64,000 bases of DNA. Origin: Clostridiales bacterium. Its GTDB lineage: Bacteria; Bacillota; Clostridia; Lachnospirales; Lachnospiraceae. Below are positions 10,556-20,886 of this stretch, in pieces. The stretch spans positions 1-64,000 of the forward strand of contig JAATFT010000035.1 in NCBI GenBank assembly GCA_015655075.1. Direction: 5' to 3'. Made by a program: the position numbers and the translations under genes. The notes below the pieces were generated by a model that saw nothing but the letters and a program-made list of their open reading frames with translations, was not told the DNA's origin and made no database searches. Every line of letters starts with the position of its first letter. Within the stretch, counting starts at the first letter, position 1.

Positions 10556-12037
10556 CTAAAAAACACTTTCCATTTCCCAGGCTTCCATGTATTTTACACA
10601 GACCATTCCGTCACAGGCCGCAATATAATTATGATTCTGAGTATTTTCTGCAAAAACATTACATGATATAATTGTCTGATAATCATCTGTATAAACTTCA
10701 ATTGAGCTCTGATCGGAATAAATATGTAATTTCATCTCATTCCTCTCCAGATATTTTAGATTAACATGTGCAATTCCCTTACTCCAGCTATCGGAGTTAT
10801 TTCGGTCAAATATAAGTTCTGAATGTTCCAAATCAACGGTTATGATACTTTCAAACATATCGTCACTGTGAAGAAACAGCTGAAACTTTTTGGCGGTAGT
10901 TTGCTTTAAGTCAATGTACAGCTCCATTTCATAAGCAATTCCGTCTCCGGCTTTTATCTGATAACGCTGATCCCTGATCAGTAGCATTTCAGCATTTATA
11001 CTTTCTTTGCGAAGATTTCGATACTCTTCTACAGGTTTAAATTGAATTCTGTTGTCCTCACACAACCTGGCCTCTCTGATTAAACTAAAAAAGCCGCACC
11101 AATGTTCCTTAAAACTTGGACCCCAATCCTTCCACCAAGGCATCCAATCCCAGGCATTTGCCCAGCCGATTAAAAGCCTCCGTCCCCGGTCGTCAGAAAA
11201 AGACTGCGGCGCGTAATAGTCGAAGCCGCTGTCAACTTCACCGATGGAATAATAATCAAACTTTCCTGTCTGGAAATTCATACTTCCCACAAGATAGATA
11301 CTCGTCCGGTTCTTTACACCCATGGGTGAAAACATCAGCACATACTTATCACCCAACGGATAAAAATCCGGGCATTCCCACATATATCCAAATTCACCTT
11401 TACTTTCTGCCATAACGTTCAGGTATTCCCAATGCCTAATATCATCTGATCTATAAATCAGGGCCTGGGCAAAATCTCCTTTTTTCGCTCCGCAGATAAG
11501 GTAAAAATATTCTCCGTGCCTAAATATTTTGGGATCTCTGAAGTTTGCGGCATCATAGCCCTCCGGAGCCGTGATTATGGGATTCAAATCATATTTTTTA
11601 AAATATACTCCGTCATCACTCCATGCCAAGCACTGTGTCTGAACAAAACCGTTTCCATAATTAGTTGTACCTGTATAAACCAGATACAGCCTGTCTTTAT
11701 ATACAATTGCACTTCCTGAAAAACATCCTCCTTCCGGATGGTCATCATAGTGTTCACTTGGAGCCAATGCATGCGGAAGGTGTTTCCAATGCATCAGGTT
11801 ATCACTGACTGCATGGCCCCAAAACATTCTGCCCCAGAAAGATCCAAAAGGATTATGCTGATAAAAGATATGGTATTTTCCCTTATAAAACACAAGACCA
11901 TTCGGGTCATTAATCCAACCTGCCTCTGCCATAAAATGATAATGCTGCCTCATTCTGGCATTCCTGATTATTGGCTTCATCCTTTCGGTTTGTGCATCTG
12001 CTGCCTGTAAATTCTGTTCAAATAATTGGCTGGACAT
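10556..12037 (-). CDS. Glycoside hydrolase family 32 (beta-fructofuranosidase/levanase type)
   Basis: WINDPNGLVFYKGKYHIFYQHNP, FRDPKIF, ECPDFYPLG. Confidence 0.95.
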   Translation of the reverse strand: MSSQLFEQNLQAADAQTERMKPIIRNARMRQHYHFMAEAGWINDPNGLVFYKGKYHIFYQHNPFGSFWGRMFWGHAVSDNLMHWKHLPHALAPSEHYDDHPEGGCFSGSAIVYKDRLYLVYTGTTNYGNGFVQTQCLAWSDDGVYFKKYDLNPIITAPEGYDAANFRDPKIFRHGEYFYLICGAKKGDFAQALIYRSDDIRHWEYLNVMAESKGEFGYMWECPDFYPLGDKYVLMFSPMGVKNRTSIYLVGSMNFQTGKFDYYSIGEVDSGFDYYAPQSFSDDRGRRLLIGWANAWDWMPWWKDWGPSFKEHWCGFFSLIREARLCEDNRIQFKPVEEYRNLRKESINAEMLLIRDQRYQIKAGDGIAYEMELYIDLKQTTAKKFQLFLHSDDMFESIITVDLEHSELIFDRNNSDSWSKGIAHVNLKYLERNEMKLHIYSDQSSIEVYTDDYQTIISCNVFAENTQNHNYIAACDGMVCVKYMEAWEMESVF

Positions 12038-12048
12038 TTCTATTCTCC

Positions 12049-13386
12049 CTATTTCTTTTCTTTTCTGAGTTTTTTGGCATATTCAGAATTAAGTTTAGAT
12101 TCACGTCTGCACTTATCTTCCTTTATCCTGATTTGTTCTTCTCTGGCTGGCTGGTACATACTCCAGCGTTTTTCATAGTTTTCCCGGGCCGCTTTCATTT
12201 CCTGAGTCAATTTCGGCTTAGACGGTCTTCTTTCCGGCATAACTGGTACGACTGGAATTCTGTCTTCCACTGGAAGAATCGATAACTTCTTAACGGTAGG
12301 CAATTTCTGATACCAGTAAGCAGTCGAACTCCAGTCATCCGATAGATGATTGGCATGCCCATGTTCAATCGTGACCCTAAGGCTTTTTTCAATTCTTACC
12401 GGATCAGTGATATGGAAGCGGTAGGATACCTGAAATCCGTCTGAATCGCCTTCATGTACTATGGTTCCGAAGAAGGGATATGCATTTCTCTGCATTCCCC
12501 ATGCGTGATTAAAATAATCCTCCGTTCCGGTCCCATTAAGGCTCGGATACTCCTCTCCATCAATGAAGAACATATCATTACCTTCTCCCCACCAGCTTCC
12601 CTGGAAATGCTTTACTGTAAGATTACAGCCCACATAATGCCCCATACCTTCCGTATCCAGCACCACATAATTTCCTTTACCATCCAGGTTTGTAACTGTA
12701 TTTACTTCCGCAGAATTAACCTGCAGGTCCGGTCCCCAGCCATCGCACGGGTTCTGGCGATGCCAGCAGGAATGGAAATATGCCGTTTCGGCCGGAAGTT
12801 CTTCCTGATATAATTCAAAATCAATATTAAAATATAAAATAAACGGGACCTCATTTTCATTTATGATTTCTATTTTGGCCTTCTTATTAAAAGGCATTGG
12901 AAAATAACAGGAAACGGAACATGGTGCTCCGTAAGCTCCTGCCTCCTCTGGCTTTAGGGAGACATTAAAAGGAAGTGATGAGAAATTGCCCGGATAACTG
13001 TTGCCGATGCAGAAAAAGTCACCTAAAGGTGCCAGTACACTCGGTGTATCCTGATCATCCCAGGTAATCTTGACCAATGCTTTTCGATAATAAAACGGAT
13101 CATATGCATCCCATATGACACCAAGGGCCGGATGTATTTCCATTACCGGCGCTGAATTAGCCTGCATTGCCGGGTCGAGAATTCCCGGTTTTACAGCCCT
13201 GCGGCAGGAAGATGTCATCCAGATATGGTTAATGCATCCGGGTCCTTCCACTTCACCCAGGGTAATGCTTTCCCCTGCGGGAATTTCCCAGTAATCCTGA
13301 TTCATTCCCCTTTGATCCCAACTGGCGAATCTGCCGTTTCTAGCCCTTTTAACTTTTGTTAAACTTTCAAATAAACCTGATACCAT
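12049..13386 (-). CDS. DUF2961 / GH172 family protein (difructose dianhydride- or arabinofuranoside-type hydrolase)
   Basis: DUF2961 hallmarks: SWDQRGMNQDYWEIPAGESITLGEVEGPGCINHIWMT, LNGTGTEDYFNHAWG, YRFHITDPVRIEKSLRVTIEHGHAN. Confidence 0.88.
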   Translation of the reverse strand: MVSGLFESLTKVKRARNGRFASWDQRGMNQDYWEIPAGESITLGEVEGPGCINHIWMTSSCRRAVKPGILDPAMQANSAPVMEIHPALGVIWDAYDPFYYRKALVKITWDDQDTPSVLAPLGDFFCIGNSYPGNFSSLPFNVSLKPEEAGAYGAPCSVSCYFPMPFNKKAKIEIINENEVPFILYFNIDFELYQEELPAETAYFHSCWHRQNPCDGWGPDLQVNSAEVNTVTNLDGKGNYVVLDTEGMGHYVGCNLTVKHFQGSWWGEGNDMFFIDGEEYPSLNGTGTEDYFNHAWGMQRNAYPFFGTIVHEGDSDGFQVSYRFHITDPVRIEKSLRVTIEHGHANHLSDDWSSTAYWYQKLPTVKKLSILPVEDRIPVVPVMPERRPSKPKLTQEMKAARENYEKRWSMYQPAREEQIRIKEDKCRRESKLNSEYAKKLRKEKK

Positions 13387-13403
13387 ATTTATCCCCTTTC
13401 TAT

Positions 13404-13570
13404 CTAGTACAACGTTCTTAAATTAACTGAACCATTATGCTGGTCTAAATCTCCGATAGCACTGGTCCACAAGCCTCGGCGTAGTACCACTACGCCTGCG
13501 TTTGTGAACCAGCACTCTTGAAGATTTATCCTCAGCCTAATAGCCAGTTATTTAGAGAATGTTGTACTAG
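13404..13570. mobile_element. ~167-bp palindromic MITE-like element, termini CTAGTACAACRTTCT
   Basis: ctagtacaacgttcttaaattaactg...ccagttatttagagaatgttgtactag; core cggcgtagtaccactacgcctg. Confidence 0.8.
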
Positions 13571-14418
13571 TTCTCAATAATAACGGAACCTTTAAATAAT
13601 TTTATTTTATTTTCTGTTACAGCAGCAATTTTCTCTACCTGATACGGGATAATATCGGTCATACAATCTTTACCGTCTTCATATGCCTTCTTTACCGCTT
13701 GGGAGGCAGCAATATTAATGTCCGTAAAAATATTGACCTTGCTGATTCCACAGGCTATGGCTTTTCTGAAATCCTTGTCCGAAAGACCGCTGCCGCCATG
13801 CAGTACCAACGGAACATCAATTATGTTTCTTATGGCTTCAATCCTCTCAAAATCCAGCTTGGGTTTGAATTTATATACTCCATGCACCGTTCCAACCGCG
13901 ATTGCCAGCGCATCAATTCCGGTCCGGTCCGTATAATCCTTAGCCTGTTCCGGATCAGTATAGAAAAATGACAAGTTATCCGGCTGTTCGTTTCCTTCCG
14001 CACCTCCAACATGTCCCAACTCACCCTCCACGCTTGCCCCAAAGCTGTGCGCAATGTAAGTCAGTTCCTTTACCTTCTTAACATTATCCTCGTAGCTGTC
14101 CATGGAACAGTCATACATGACGGAAGAAAAGCCAAGCTTTAATGCCTCAATACATTTTTCAAAGGTTAAGCCATGGTCATAGTGAACAACAACCTTTACT
14201 TTCGATTTTCTTGCCATAGGAAGCAGAAAATAAGATAATTCCTCCAGTGGTCCATAAGGCAGCAGTACCTCCGCCGTACCGATAATTACGGGAGAACCGG
14301 TTCTTTCTGCTGCCGCCAATACCCCCCTTGCCATCTCAAGGTTGACAGTATTAAACAAACCAACTCCGTACCTTTGCCGCTTCGCAGGTAATAAAACATC
14401 ATTTAAATTTACCAACAT
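13567..14418 (-). CDS. Class II fructose-bisphosphate (ketose-bisphosphate) aldolase
   Basis: VVHYDHGLTFEKCIEALKLGFSSVMYDCSM, VEGELGHVGG, VLHGGSGLSDKDFRKAIACGISKVNIFTD. Confidence 0.93.
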   Translation of the reverse strand: MLVNLNDVLLPAKRQRYGVGLFNTVNLEMARGVLAAAERTGSPVIIGTAEVLLPYGPLEELSYFLLPMARKSKVKVVVHYDHGLTFEKCIEALKLGFSSVMYDCSMDSYEDNVKKVKELTYIAHSFGASVEGELGHVGGAEGNEQPDNLSFFYTDPEQAKDYTDRTGIDALAIAVGTVHGVYKFKPKLDFERIEAIRNIIDVPLVLHGGSGLSDKDFRKAIACGISKVNIFTDINIAASQAVKKAYEDGKDCMTDIIPYQVEKIAAVTENKIKLFKGSVIIEN

Positions 14419-14431
14419 AATTTTTATCCTC

Positions 14432-15577
14432 CTATTTTTTCGTCTTATCCCACCCGTTTTGGATTTTCCTCTCCAGTTCTTTCAACGTCTTTAATCCACT
14501 GAGCGCATCATATGCTTCCACACAGGATGCGCCGGCTGCAGATGACAAATGGATACATTCTTCAAAAGAATATCCCATCAGCATAGCAGTTAAAAATGCC
14601 GCGATACTGATATCGCCCGCACCGGTAGCAGATAATACTCTTTCCGGGATATAACTTCTTTCAAAACCTTCTCTGCCTGCCCAATCACTGTAGTCTAATT
14701 TTAAATTGTCTCCTGTTTTTTTCAATGCCTCCCTAGAAGATGTCCAATAGTACATCCCCGGTGCTCCGCATTTCAACAGAAGAACTTTTACACCCAGCCC
14801 GGCACATTTTTCTGCCAAAGGCCTGATATCTTTTTCAATATCTAAAATTCCTGTAATATCCATACCATCAGCCCTTGCAGTCCATTCCTTAAAACGCGTC
14901 CGGTCCAACATATAACATAACTCCTCAATACTGGGAACAAAAAAATCCACATATGGAAGTACCTTTGAAAGAATCTTTTCCCAATCCGCCCGGCCTGCCT
15001 CCGATTTGGCATCCACCGCTGCCATATCAAGGGAAGTGGCCACCTCCATCGATTTCGCTTTTTGAAAGAGTTTAACAAGCTCTGCACCATTGTCCTGATA
15101 CATGGATTTCATCAATGGCGGATATCCAAAATGTAATAGTGCTGCTGATTCTAAATCCTCTTCCGTAATATCCTCCGATGTAAAGGTATCATTTGCACCG
15201 GAATTGTGTAAAAAAATACGGTCAATTCCGGGAGGTGCAACCACAATGGTATAGGAGGTGGAGGTGTTGTCTGCAAGAATCAGCCCGTCATCCGCCCCAT
15301 ATTCCCTTAAAAGTTCCTGTACAATCCTTCCAAAGGCATCGTTTCCTGCCTTACCAATCAGTTTAACATCCATACCCAGTATTTTCATGGCAAGACCTGT
15401 ATTTGCCACAGCTCCTCCGGTATGTACATTTGCTTCCTTCATATTGATTAATTTGCCGGGAACCAGATAATTTCGTAAAGAGTCCACCTTTTGAGCCATA
15501 AAAACCGGGGTGATGTCCAGGCAGATATGTCCTGCTATGATGACTTTGTTATTTTTCATTTTTTCACATTCCTTCAC
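14432..15577 (-). CDS. PfkB-family carbohydrate kinase
   Basis: ANVHTGGAVANTGLAMKILGMDVKLIGKAGNDAFG and LSATGAGDISIAAFLTAML (GAGD signature). Confidence 0.92.
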   Translation of the reverse strand: MKECEKMKNNKVIIAGHICLDITPVFMAQKVDSLRNYLVPGKLINMKEANVHTGGAVANTGLAMKILGMDVKLIGKAGNDAFGRIVQELLREYGADDGLILADNTSTSYTIVVAPPGIDRIFLHNSGANDTFTSEDITEEDLESAALLHFGYPPLMKSMYQDNGAELVKLFQKAKSMEVATSLDMAAVDAKSEAGRADWEKILSKVLPYVDFFVPSIEELCYMLDRTRFKEWTARADGMDITGILDIEKDIRPLAEKCAGLGVKVLLLKCGAPGMYYWTSSREALKKTGDNLKLDYSDWAGREGFERSYIPERVLSATGAGDISIAAFLTAMLMGYSFEECIHLSSAAGASCVEAYDALSGLKTLKELERKIQNGWDKTKK

Positions 15578-15675
15578 ATGCTTAATTACCCGTCTGACGG
15601 GATTATGAATATTTTAAACAAGTTTTACTTCCCAATTTATCAAAAAAATATTATAATTATATTTAGATTGAATTC

Positions 15676-16674
15676 ATGAGGAGGAAAACAATGGCAACAA
15701 TTAAGGATGTAGCAAAAAAAGCGGGGGTTTCAGTAACAACTGTATCACGTGTATTAAATCAAAAGGGGTATATTTCAAAAAATACCATTGAAGCAGTTTT
15801 TTCAGCCATGGATGAGTTGAATTATATTCCAAACCAGCTGGCAAGAAGCCTTTACAGTCAGAAAACTCATCTCATAGGATTACTGATTCCCGATATATCT
15901 CACCCATTTTTTGCCCAAATCACGCAGAAGCTTGAATCCCTGCTGTATCATGCAGGGTATAAACTCATGCTGTGCAGTACCGAAGCCGATGCCGATAAGG
16001 AGCATGAGCAGCTCTTAATGCTTCAGCAAAATCAGGTCGACGGAATTATTATCGGAACCCATATGCTGAAAAGGGCTGAATACGAAAAGGCAAAGCTGCC
16101 GATTGTTGCGCTTGATATCACACTTGGTGATTATATACCCACTATTTACTCGAATCATCAAAAAGGCGGCGAGCTTGCGGCAAGGATTTTTGTCGAAAAT
16201 AACTGCAAATTTGTGTTACAGCTAATTGGTGATATTACCATTCCGACACCTTCTTTGATTCGACATAAGGCCTTCTCCGAATATCTTCAAAAAAATAATA
16301 TCGGATGTATTAATTACTATATGAGCAAGGATGAGTTTAATTTTAGCAGTTACAGTACTATCATTGATTCATTACTGAACCAGTATTCGATGATTGACGG
16401 AATATTCTCAGTAGATTTGATTACCGTATATGCCTTACAGTGTGTTTCCTCCAAAGGTATCAGGGTACCGCAGGATTGCAAGATCGTCGGTTATGACGGG
16501 ACTTTCATTGCCGATACCGTCTATCCAAAATTGACACATATCGCACAGCCGCTGGATGAAATCGCCCAAACCCTGGTTGATACTCTGTTAAAAAAAATCG
16601 AAGGTGAGAATATCTTCAATGATATCTGCCTTGATAACATAAAGGTGGTAAAAGGCGGAACCACAATCGTATAG
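15676..16674 (+). CDS. LacI-family transcriptional regulator
   Basis: MATIKDVAKKAGVSVTTVSRVLNQKGYISKNT N-terminal HTH plus periplasmic-binding-like domain. Confidence 0.95.
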   Translation: MRRKTMATIKDVAKKAGVSVTTVSRVLNQKGYISKNTIEAVFSAMDELNYIPNQLARSLYSQKTHLIGLLIPDISHPFFAQITQKLESLLYHAGYKLMLCSTEADADKEHEQLLMLQQNQVDGIIIGTHMLKRAEYEKAKLPIVALDITLGDYIPTIYSNHQKGGELAARIFVENNCKFVLQLIGDITIPTPSLIRHKAFSEYLQKNNIGCINYYMSKDEFNFSSYSTIIDSLLNQYSMIDGIFSVDLITVYALQCVSSKGIRVPQDCKIVGYDGTFIADTVYPKLTHIAQPLDEIAQTLVDTLLKKIEGENIFNDICLDNIKVVKGGTTIV

Positions 16675-16708
16675 CCATAGAAAAACCAGGATCTATTGTC
16701 TAGGACTC

Positions 16709-19453
16709 TCATACCGGTATAAAAGACAGTTCGTGGTTTCCGCCACTGCCTGCCTTGATCCGGTAACCGTCCGTTCCGGTAATTCCGGCATATTCGCCAT
16801 CCATATATATTAGAAATCTTGTTCCTGATGCTTGAAAAATTAAATCGTATATTCCTTCCCCAAACTCTAGATTCTTCACGGAAAATGCCCCGATTTCCTT
16901 ATGGATTGCAGGGGTAAAATACATTCCTTCCGTATCGTAATGGATGCCACATAGCCCATAATAAATAATGGATAGGAAACCGGCTGCATGCCATAGCTGT
17001 CCCGGCCATCTCCATGCCTTTTCGCTTTGGCAGTCTATCACTTCATAAAACGATTTGTTCATGATGCACTGCCGTATTTGTTGCATTAAAATTTTCAAGA
17101 TTAATTCTGCCTTCCCACACTCTGCCGCCGCAGAACAGATTCCAGCGTTATAAACTCCCCATACGGAATGGACAAAATGGTTTGTCTCCGGTCTATATGG
17201 AAACAAATCAATTCCTGCTTCTTTAAGATATTTTTCATCTAATACCCTTAAAATTGATATTCTTTTTGCTTTCTGACAAAGCCCGAACCTCGGCCAAAGA
17301 ACGGCCTCTGTTCCCGATGTCTCCCAATACCCCTTTATATAAGCTTCGCTTCCGAAAGGACCGCTCGTAAAATATCCCACCGTTTTCTTCCAATATCTGC
17401 TGCGGATACTTTCTCTCATCCTTTGACCAGCCTGCCTCCAAGCAGATACCATGGAAGGAACTTCTCCACAGATTGCTCCCATACCTGCCATTGCCTCGAA
17501 GGCATTCATGTAATAGATTTCAGTACTTAAAGCATATCCGCCGTTTTCAGGTTCAGCAAATGAATCATTCGAAGTTGATTGGGCCGCATGGACCAAATCC
17601 AGGGACGCATCATATCTATCCAGCATTTCATTGGCATGAATGCGTAAATAATGCCAGGTTTCATAGATTAAGGAACGATCATTTGTACACAGATAATAAT
17701 CCCAGATACCCACAGCTGCCATAGCAGGTCCATCCGTTCCATTATTAAACCCCTGTTTCGACGTATAGGTCAGAGTTCTTCTGGCCGTACTGCGGTCCAG
17801 CAGATTTCCGCATCTGAGTGCCGTCTGCGTGCTGTCCCTGAGCCAAACGCCAAAACCCTCTCCTTTTCCCTGAAACAGGCCGGCACTCCACAGGCCGGTT
17901 TGGGACGGCAATGCATACAGATCACCGCTGCAGGCATATATCACATCAAGTGCCAGTCTGGCAGCACAATCCAGTATGGGAAGCGATGTATACAGCACCG
18001 GATATTTTGAAGTGTCATAGGATGCCCTCCAGACATTCGTCCTGTTTACATGCCGGCTCATATCACCCCATTTTGTATTACGCCATTCAAATTCTTCTAC
18101 GATTCTGACCGGTGAGATAATGTCACCCGCTTTTGTAATGAAAGCATCCGGCCCGCCATATTTTAAATCCTTTATATGGTTATTATAAATAGTAAAATGT
18201 TTTCCCTGATAAAGGATTTGTCCGCTTTCATTTTCCGAATATATTGTTCTGTATTCTTCTTCTTTCAGCCAGATGCTTCTGAGACCGTACACCGTAAGAT
18301 GATTAATCGTTATTTTTCTGCCTTTAATAGCACTGTAAATATGAATACAGGGAAACTGCATTTCCTCCAGATGAAAATATGCCTCATCACTGAAAGGATT
18401 ACCGACTATGACTTTTGAAGCATCTTCCTCTGTTTTAATTAAAAACGTGACTTTTCCACCACAGTAGATTTCCATGCAGTTCTGGTCCGTAAAAATCTTT
18501 AATTCTATTCTGCCGTTATCCGTTCCAACCGGCATCCAGACTCCATTTTTATCTCGAATTGACTGGTCCTTCAAATACAGTACCCATCCGTTTATGTCCA
18601 GAATAATTTCATCTTCATGCTTAAGTTGTATACATAATTGGAACTCATAAGCCTCCGCAGTGATATCGTCTGCTGTACAGTCAGGTTCCAGGATTCTTAT
18701 ATCCGGCCAGACACCGGGTGCAACCCGGAATCTGAGTTTCTGATGAAAACTCGCTTCCTCAAGTTGATTAAAGGTTCGCTTCCAAATCCGAAGAGAATCC
18801 GTACCGTCAACCGGAACAAGTTTTCCTTCCTTACGGTATGGTAATGTTAGTTGATTGACAGTCCGGCCCTCTTTTGTTTTGTACTGGCTGGAAACGCCGA
18901 TTTCATACTGGGCTCCATCGATCACAAAGCTATGTAAGGAAGATATATTCCCATACCAGCTTTCCGGTTCCAAAAGATATCCCGATTCTGTTTTTTCTAT
19001 GGGTACCTCTTCTATCTGTGTCTTCATCATATTCCAGTGAATGAGATCACGGGAATTAATACGGATGGCAATCGGTGAAGAATCCAAACCGCCAAATAAG
19101 CATCTTAGTTTTAATTCAATTTCGCCGTTTTTTGCACCGACCCTGATCACGCCTTCAATAAGACCATGGTCGAAGGTTAAATGTATCCCCCTGTATAAAT
19201 CCGGCCGGAACAGCTTCAGCAGATACTCCGGTATAAGACGACGAGTATTTACTGCATGTAGAAACATAGACGGCTTATCTGAAACCGCTGCTGCCATATT
19301 TCCTTGATAGGGATATGTTGCCCAGCCGTCAATTTTATCCAGAGCCAGCCTGACTTCATAATCAGTCCATCGACCCCTGTCATTTCGAACATGGACTTTC
19401 TGTAAATCCGCATTTTCTTCTACCGGAATCAATAAAATATTTTTTTCCTTCAT
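16709..19453 (-). CDS. Large putative glycoside hydrolase: beta-sandwich N-half and (alpha/alpha)6-barrel-like C-half
   Basis: C-half WSAGLFQGKGEGFGVWLRDSTQTALRCGNLLD...DGPAMAAVGIWDYYLCTND resembles six-hairpin glycosidases; embedded in the GH32/GH172 locus. Confidence 0.6.
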   Translation of the reverse strand: MKEKNILLIPVEENADLQKVHVRNDRGRWTDYEVRLALDKIDGWATYPYQGNMAAAVSDKPSMFLHAVNTRRLIPEYLLKLFRPDLYRGIHLTFDHGLIEGVIRVGAKNGEIELKLRCLFGGLDSSPIAIRINSRDLIHWNMMKTQIEEVPIEKTESGYLLEPESWYGNISSLHSFVIDGAQYEIGVSSQYKTKEGRTVNQLTLPYRKEGKLVPVDGTDSLRIWKRTFNQLEEASFHQKLRFRVAPGVWPDIRILEPDCTADDITAEAYEFQLCIQLKHEDEIILDINGWVLYLKDQSIRDKNGVWMPVGTDNGRIELKIFTDQNCMEIYCGGKVTFLIKTEEDASKVIVGNPFSDEAYFHLEEMQFPCIHIYSAIKGRKITINHLTVYGLRSIWLKEEEYRTIYSENESGQILYQGKHFTIYNNHIKDLKYGGPDAFITKAGDIISPVRIVEEFEWRNTKWGDMSRHVNRTNVWRASYDTSKYPVLYTSLPILDCAARLALDVIYACSGDLYALPSQTGLWSAGLFQGKGEGFGVWLRDSTQTALRCGNLLDRSTARRTLTYTSKQGFNNGTDGPAMAAVGIWDYYLCTNDRSLIYETWHYLRIHANEMLDRYDASLDLVHAAQSTSNDSFAEPENGGYALSTEIYYMNAFEAMAGMGAICGEVPSMVSAWRQAGQRMRESIRSRYWKKTVGYFTSGPFGSEAYIKGYWETSGTEAVLWPRFGLCQKAKRISILRVLDEKYLKEAGIDLFPYRPETNHFVHSVWGVYNAGICSAAAECGKAELILKILMQQIRQCIMNKSFYEVIDCQSEKAWRWPGQLWHAAGFLSIIYYGLCGIHYDTEGMYFTPAIHKEIGAFSVKNLEFGEGIYDLIFQASGTRFLIYMDGEYAGITGTDGYRIKAGSGGNHELSFIPV

Positions 19454-19462
19454 AAACTGTTA

Positions 19463-20857
19463 TCAGCTCTTTTCTCTGGAAATTCTCAGATTTAAAACCT
19501 GTAAACGTCCGTTGCAAACAAACAGGCTCAAATCCTGGCCTGGCTTTTCGTACATCCTGGTATTCAGCGCGACACCGTTTACATAAAGAGTTGCAATCGT
19601 ATCATCCACAATAAGCTGTATGTGATAATTTTCCTCCGGCTTAAGAAGAATAGGCCTTTCCAGGCCGATATTCATTATCGAAGGCCATTCCATATTGGGC
19701 TTTTTCTCAAATACATACTTATTCTCCAAAACATAAAATGAAAACTGGTAAAATTTACCTTCCTCTTCATTACCCATAAAACTGAGACCAAAAGTCCTTG
19801 TTCCCTCAGAAAATTTAAAATCACCTTCAAGTGAGAAAAAATCCGTACTGTCTCTGCAGCAGATTTGTCTTGTAATTCCGTCCGTTCTCTCGATCACCGT
19901 CTGCCCAAGGTATTTTCCTTCACCGAAGGCATTCCAGACCGTATCAGGAACTTTCACACCCAGGGTTCCATCCTTTCTTTGGAAAATTTCATGAGCCACA
20001 AAGGTTCCTCCCCAGATGAAATTACTGTGATCATCTTCCTCTGCCCTTGTCGGCACCCATCCGAACAGTATTCTTTGTCCGTTCATGCAAAAAGTCCTTC
20101 CCGCATAATATGCGCGGCCGTCAAAGGCATCATCAAAGGGTGCCGTCCAGGGTCCATACAGAGTTTTACCCATACGGTAAACCATTTTGCATTTGTCGCT
20201 GTATTCTGTCGTTATCAGATACCACCAGTCTCCAATCTGAAATAAATCTGGCATTTCATGCATGGTATAAAGATCCGGAGCCCAGAAATCACCTTTAAAT
20301 ACCCAGTCTCCAAAATTTTCCGAAGTAAAATAGACCGTCCTTCCGGTTAATCTGTTTTTATTTCCTGTTAATCGCGCTCCTAAAATAAGGACATATACCT
20401 TATTGTCTTCATCATATACAACAAATGGGTCTCTCCAATCGGTTTCATCATATCCCTTCTGGGGGAATAATTTTAGCGCTTCGCCTCTCTTTTCCCAATG
20501 GATCAGATCTTTACTGACTGCTTCCATCAGAACCTGAGAGGGTTTTCCATATTGGGGATATTCACGGTTATAACCTGTATAAAATGCGTGATACATTCCC
20601 TGAACCTCACAGATACTGCCGGCGAATATAAACTGGTCCTGTGCATCCGGAGCGCCGACAGGAATAACCGTATCCATATCCTTATAGCTTACAAAGTCCT
20701 TTGTAACTGCCAAATCCCATCCAAACGGTTCACAATCCGGTAACGGTTCGGGATTTCTCGTATCCCTCTGATGGAAAAGATAAAACTCACCGTCTTTACC
20801 ATAAGGCATACAATCTCCAAACCAGAAGCCTTCCGGCTGATAATATAACTGATTCAT
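19463..20857 (-). CDS. Divergent GH32-like glycosidase
   Basis: WFGDCMPYGKDGEFYLFHQRD replaces WMNDPNG; TDWRDPFVV retained; EMPDLFQIGDWWYL replaces ECPD. Confidence 0.8.
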   Translation of the reverse strand: MNQLYYQPEGFWFGDCMPYGKDGEFYLFHQRDTRNPEPLPDCEPFGWDLAVTKDFVSYKDMDTVIPVGAPDAQDQFIFAGSICEVQGMYHAFYTGYNREYPQYGKPSQVLMEAVSKDLIHWEKRGEALKLFPQKGYDETDWRDPFVVYDEDNKVYVLILGARLTGNKNRLTGRTVYFTSENFGDWVFKGDFWAPDLYTMHEMPDLFQIGDWWYLITTEYSDKCKMVYRMGKTLYGPWTAPFDDAFDGRAYYAGRTFCMNGQRILFGWVPTRAEEDDHSNFIWGGTFVAHEIFQRKDGTLGVKVPDTVWNAFGEGKYLGQTVIERTDGITRQICCRDSTDFFSLEGDFKFSEGTRTFGLSFMGNEEEGKFYQFSFYVLENKYVFEKKPNMEWPSIMNIGLERPILLKPEENYHIQLIVDDTIATLYVNGVALNTRMYEKPGQDLSLFVCNGRLQVLNLRISREKS

Positions 20858-20886
20858 TGTAATCTCCTTTCCCTTCCCTCAAATAT

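Noticed and set aside
15577-15676. AAACAAGTTT motif upstream of the first LacI gene as an operator
   Set aside because: AT-rich and only a partial palindrome; no second copy found to support it.
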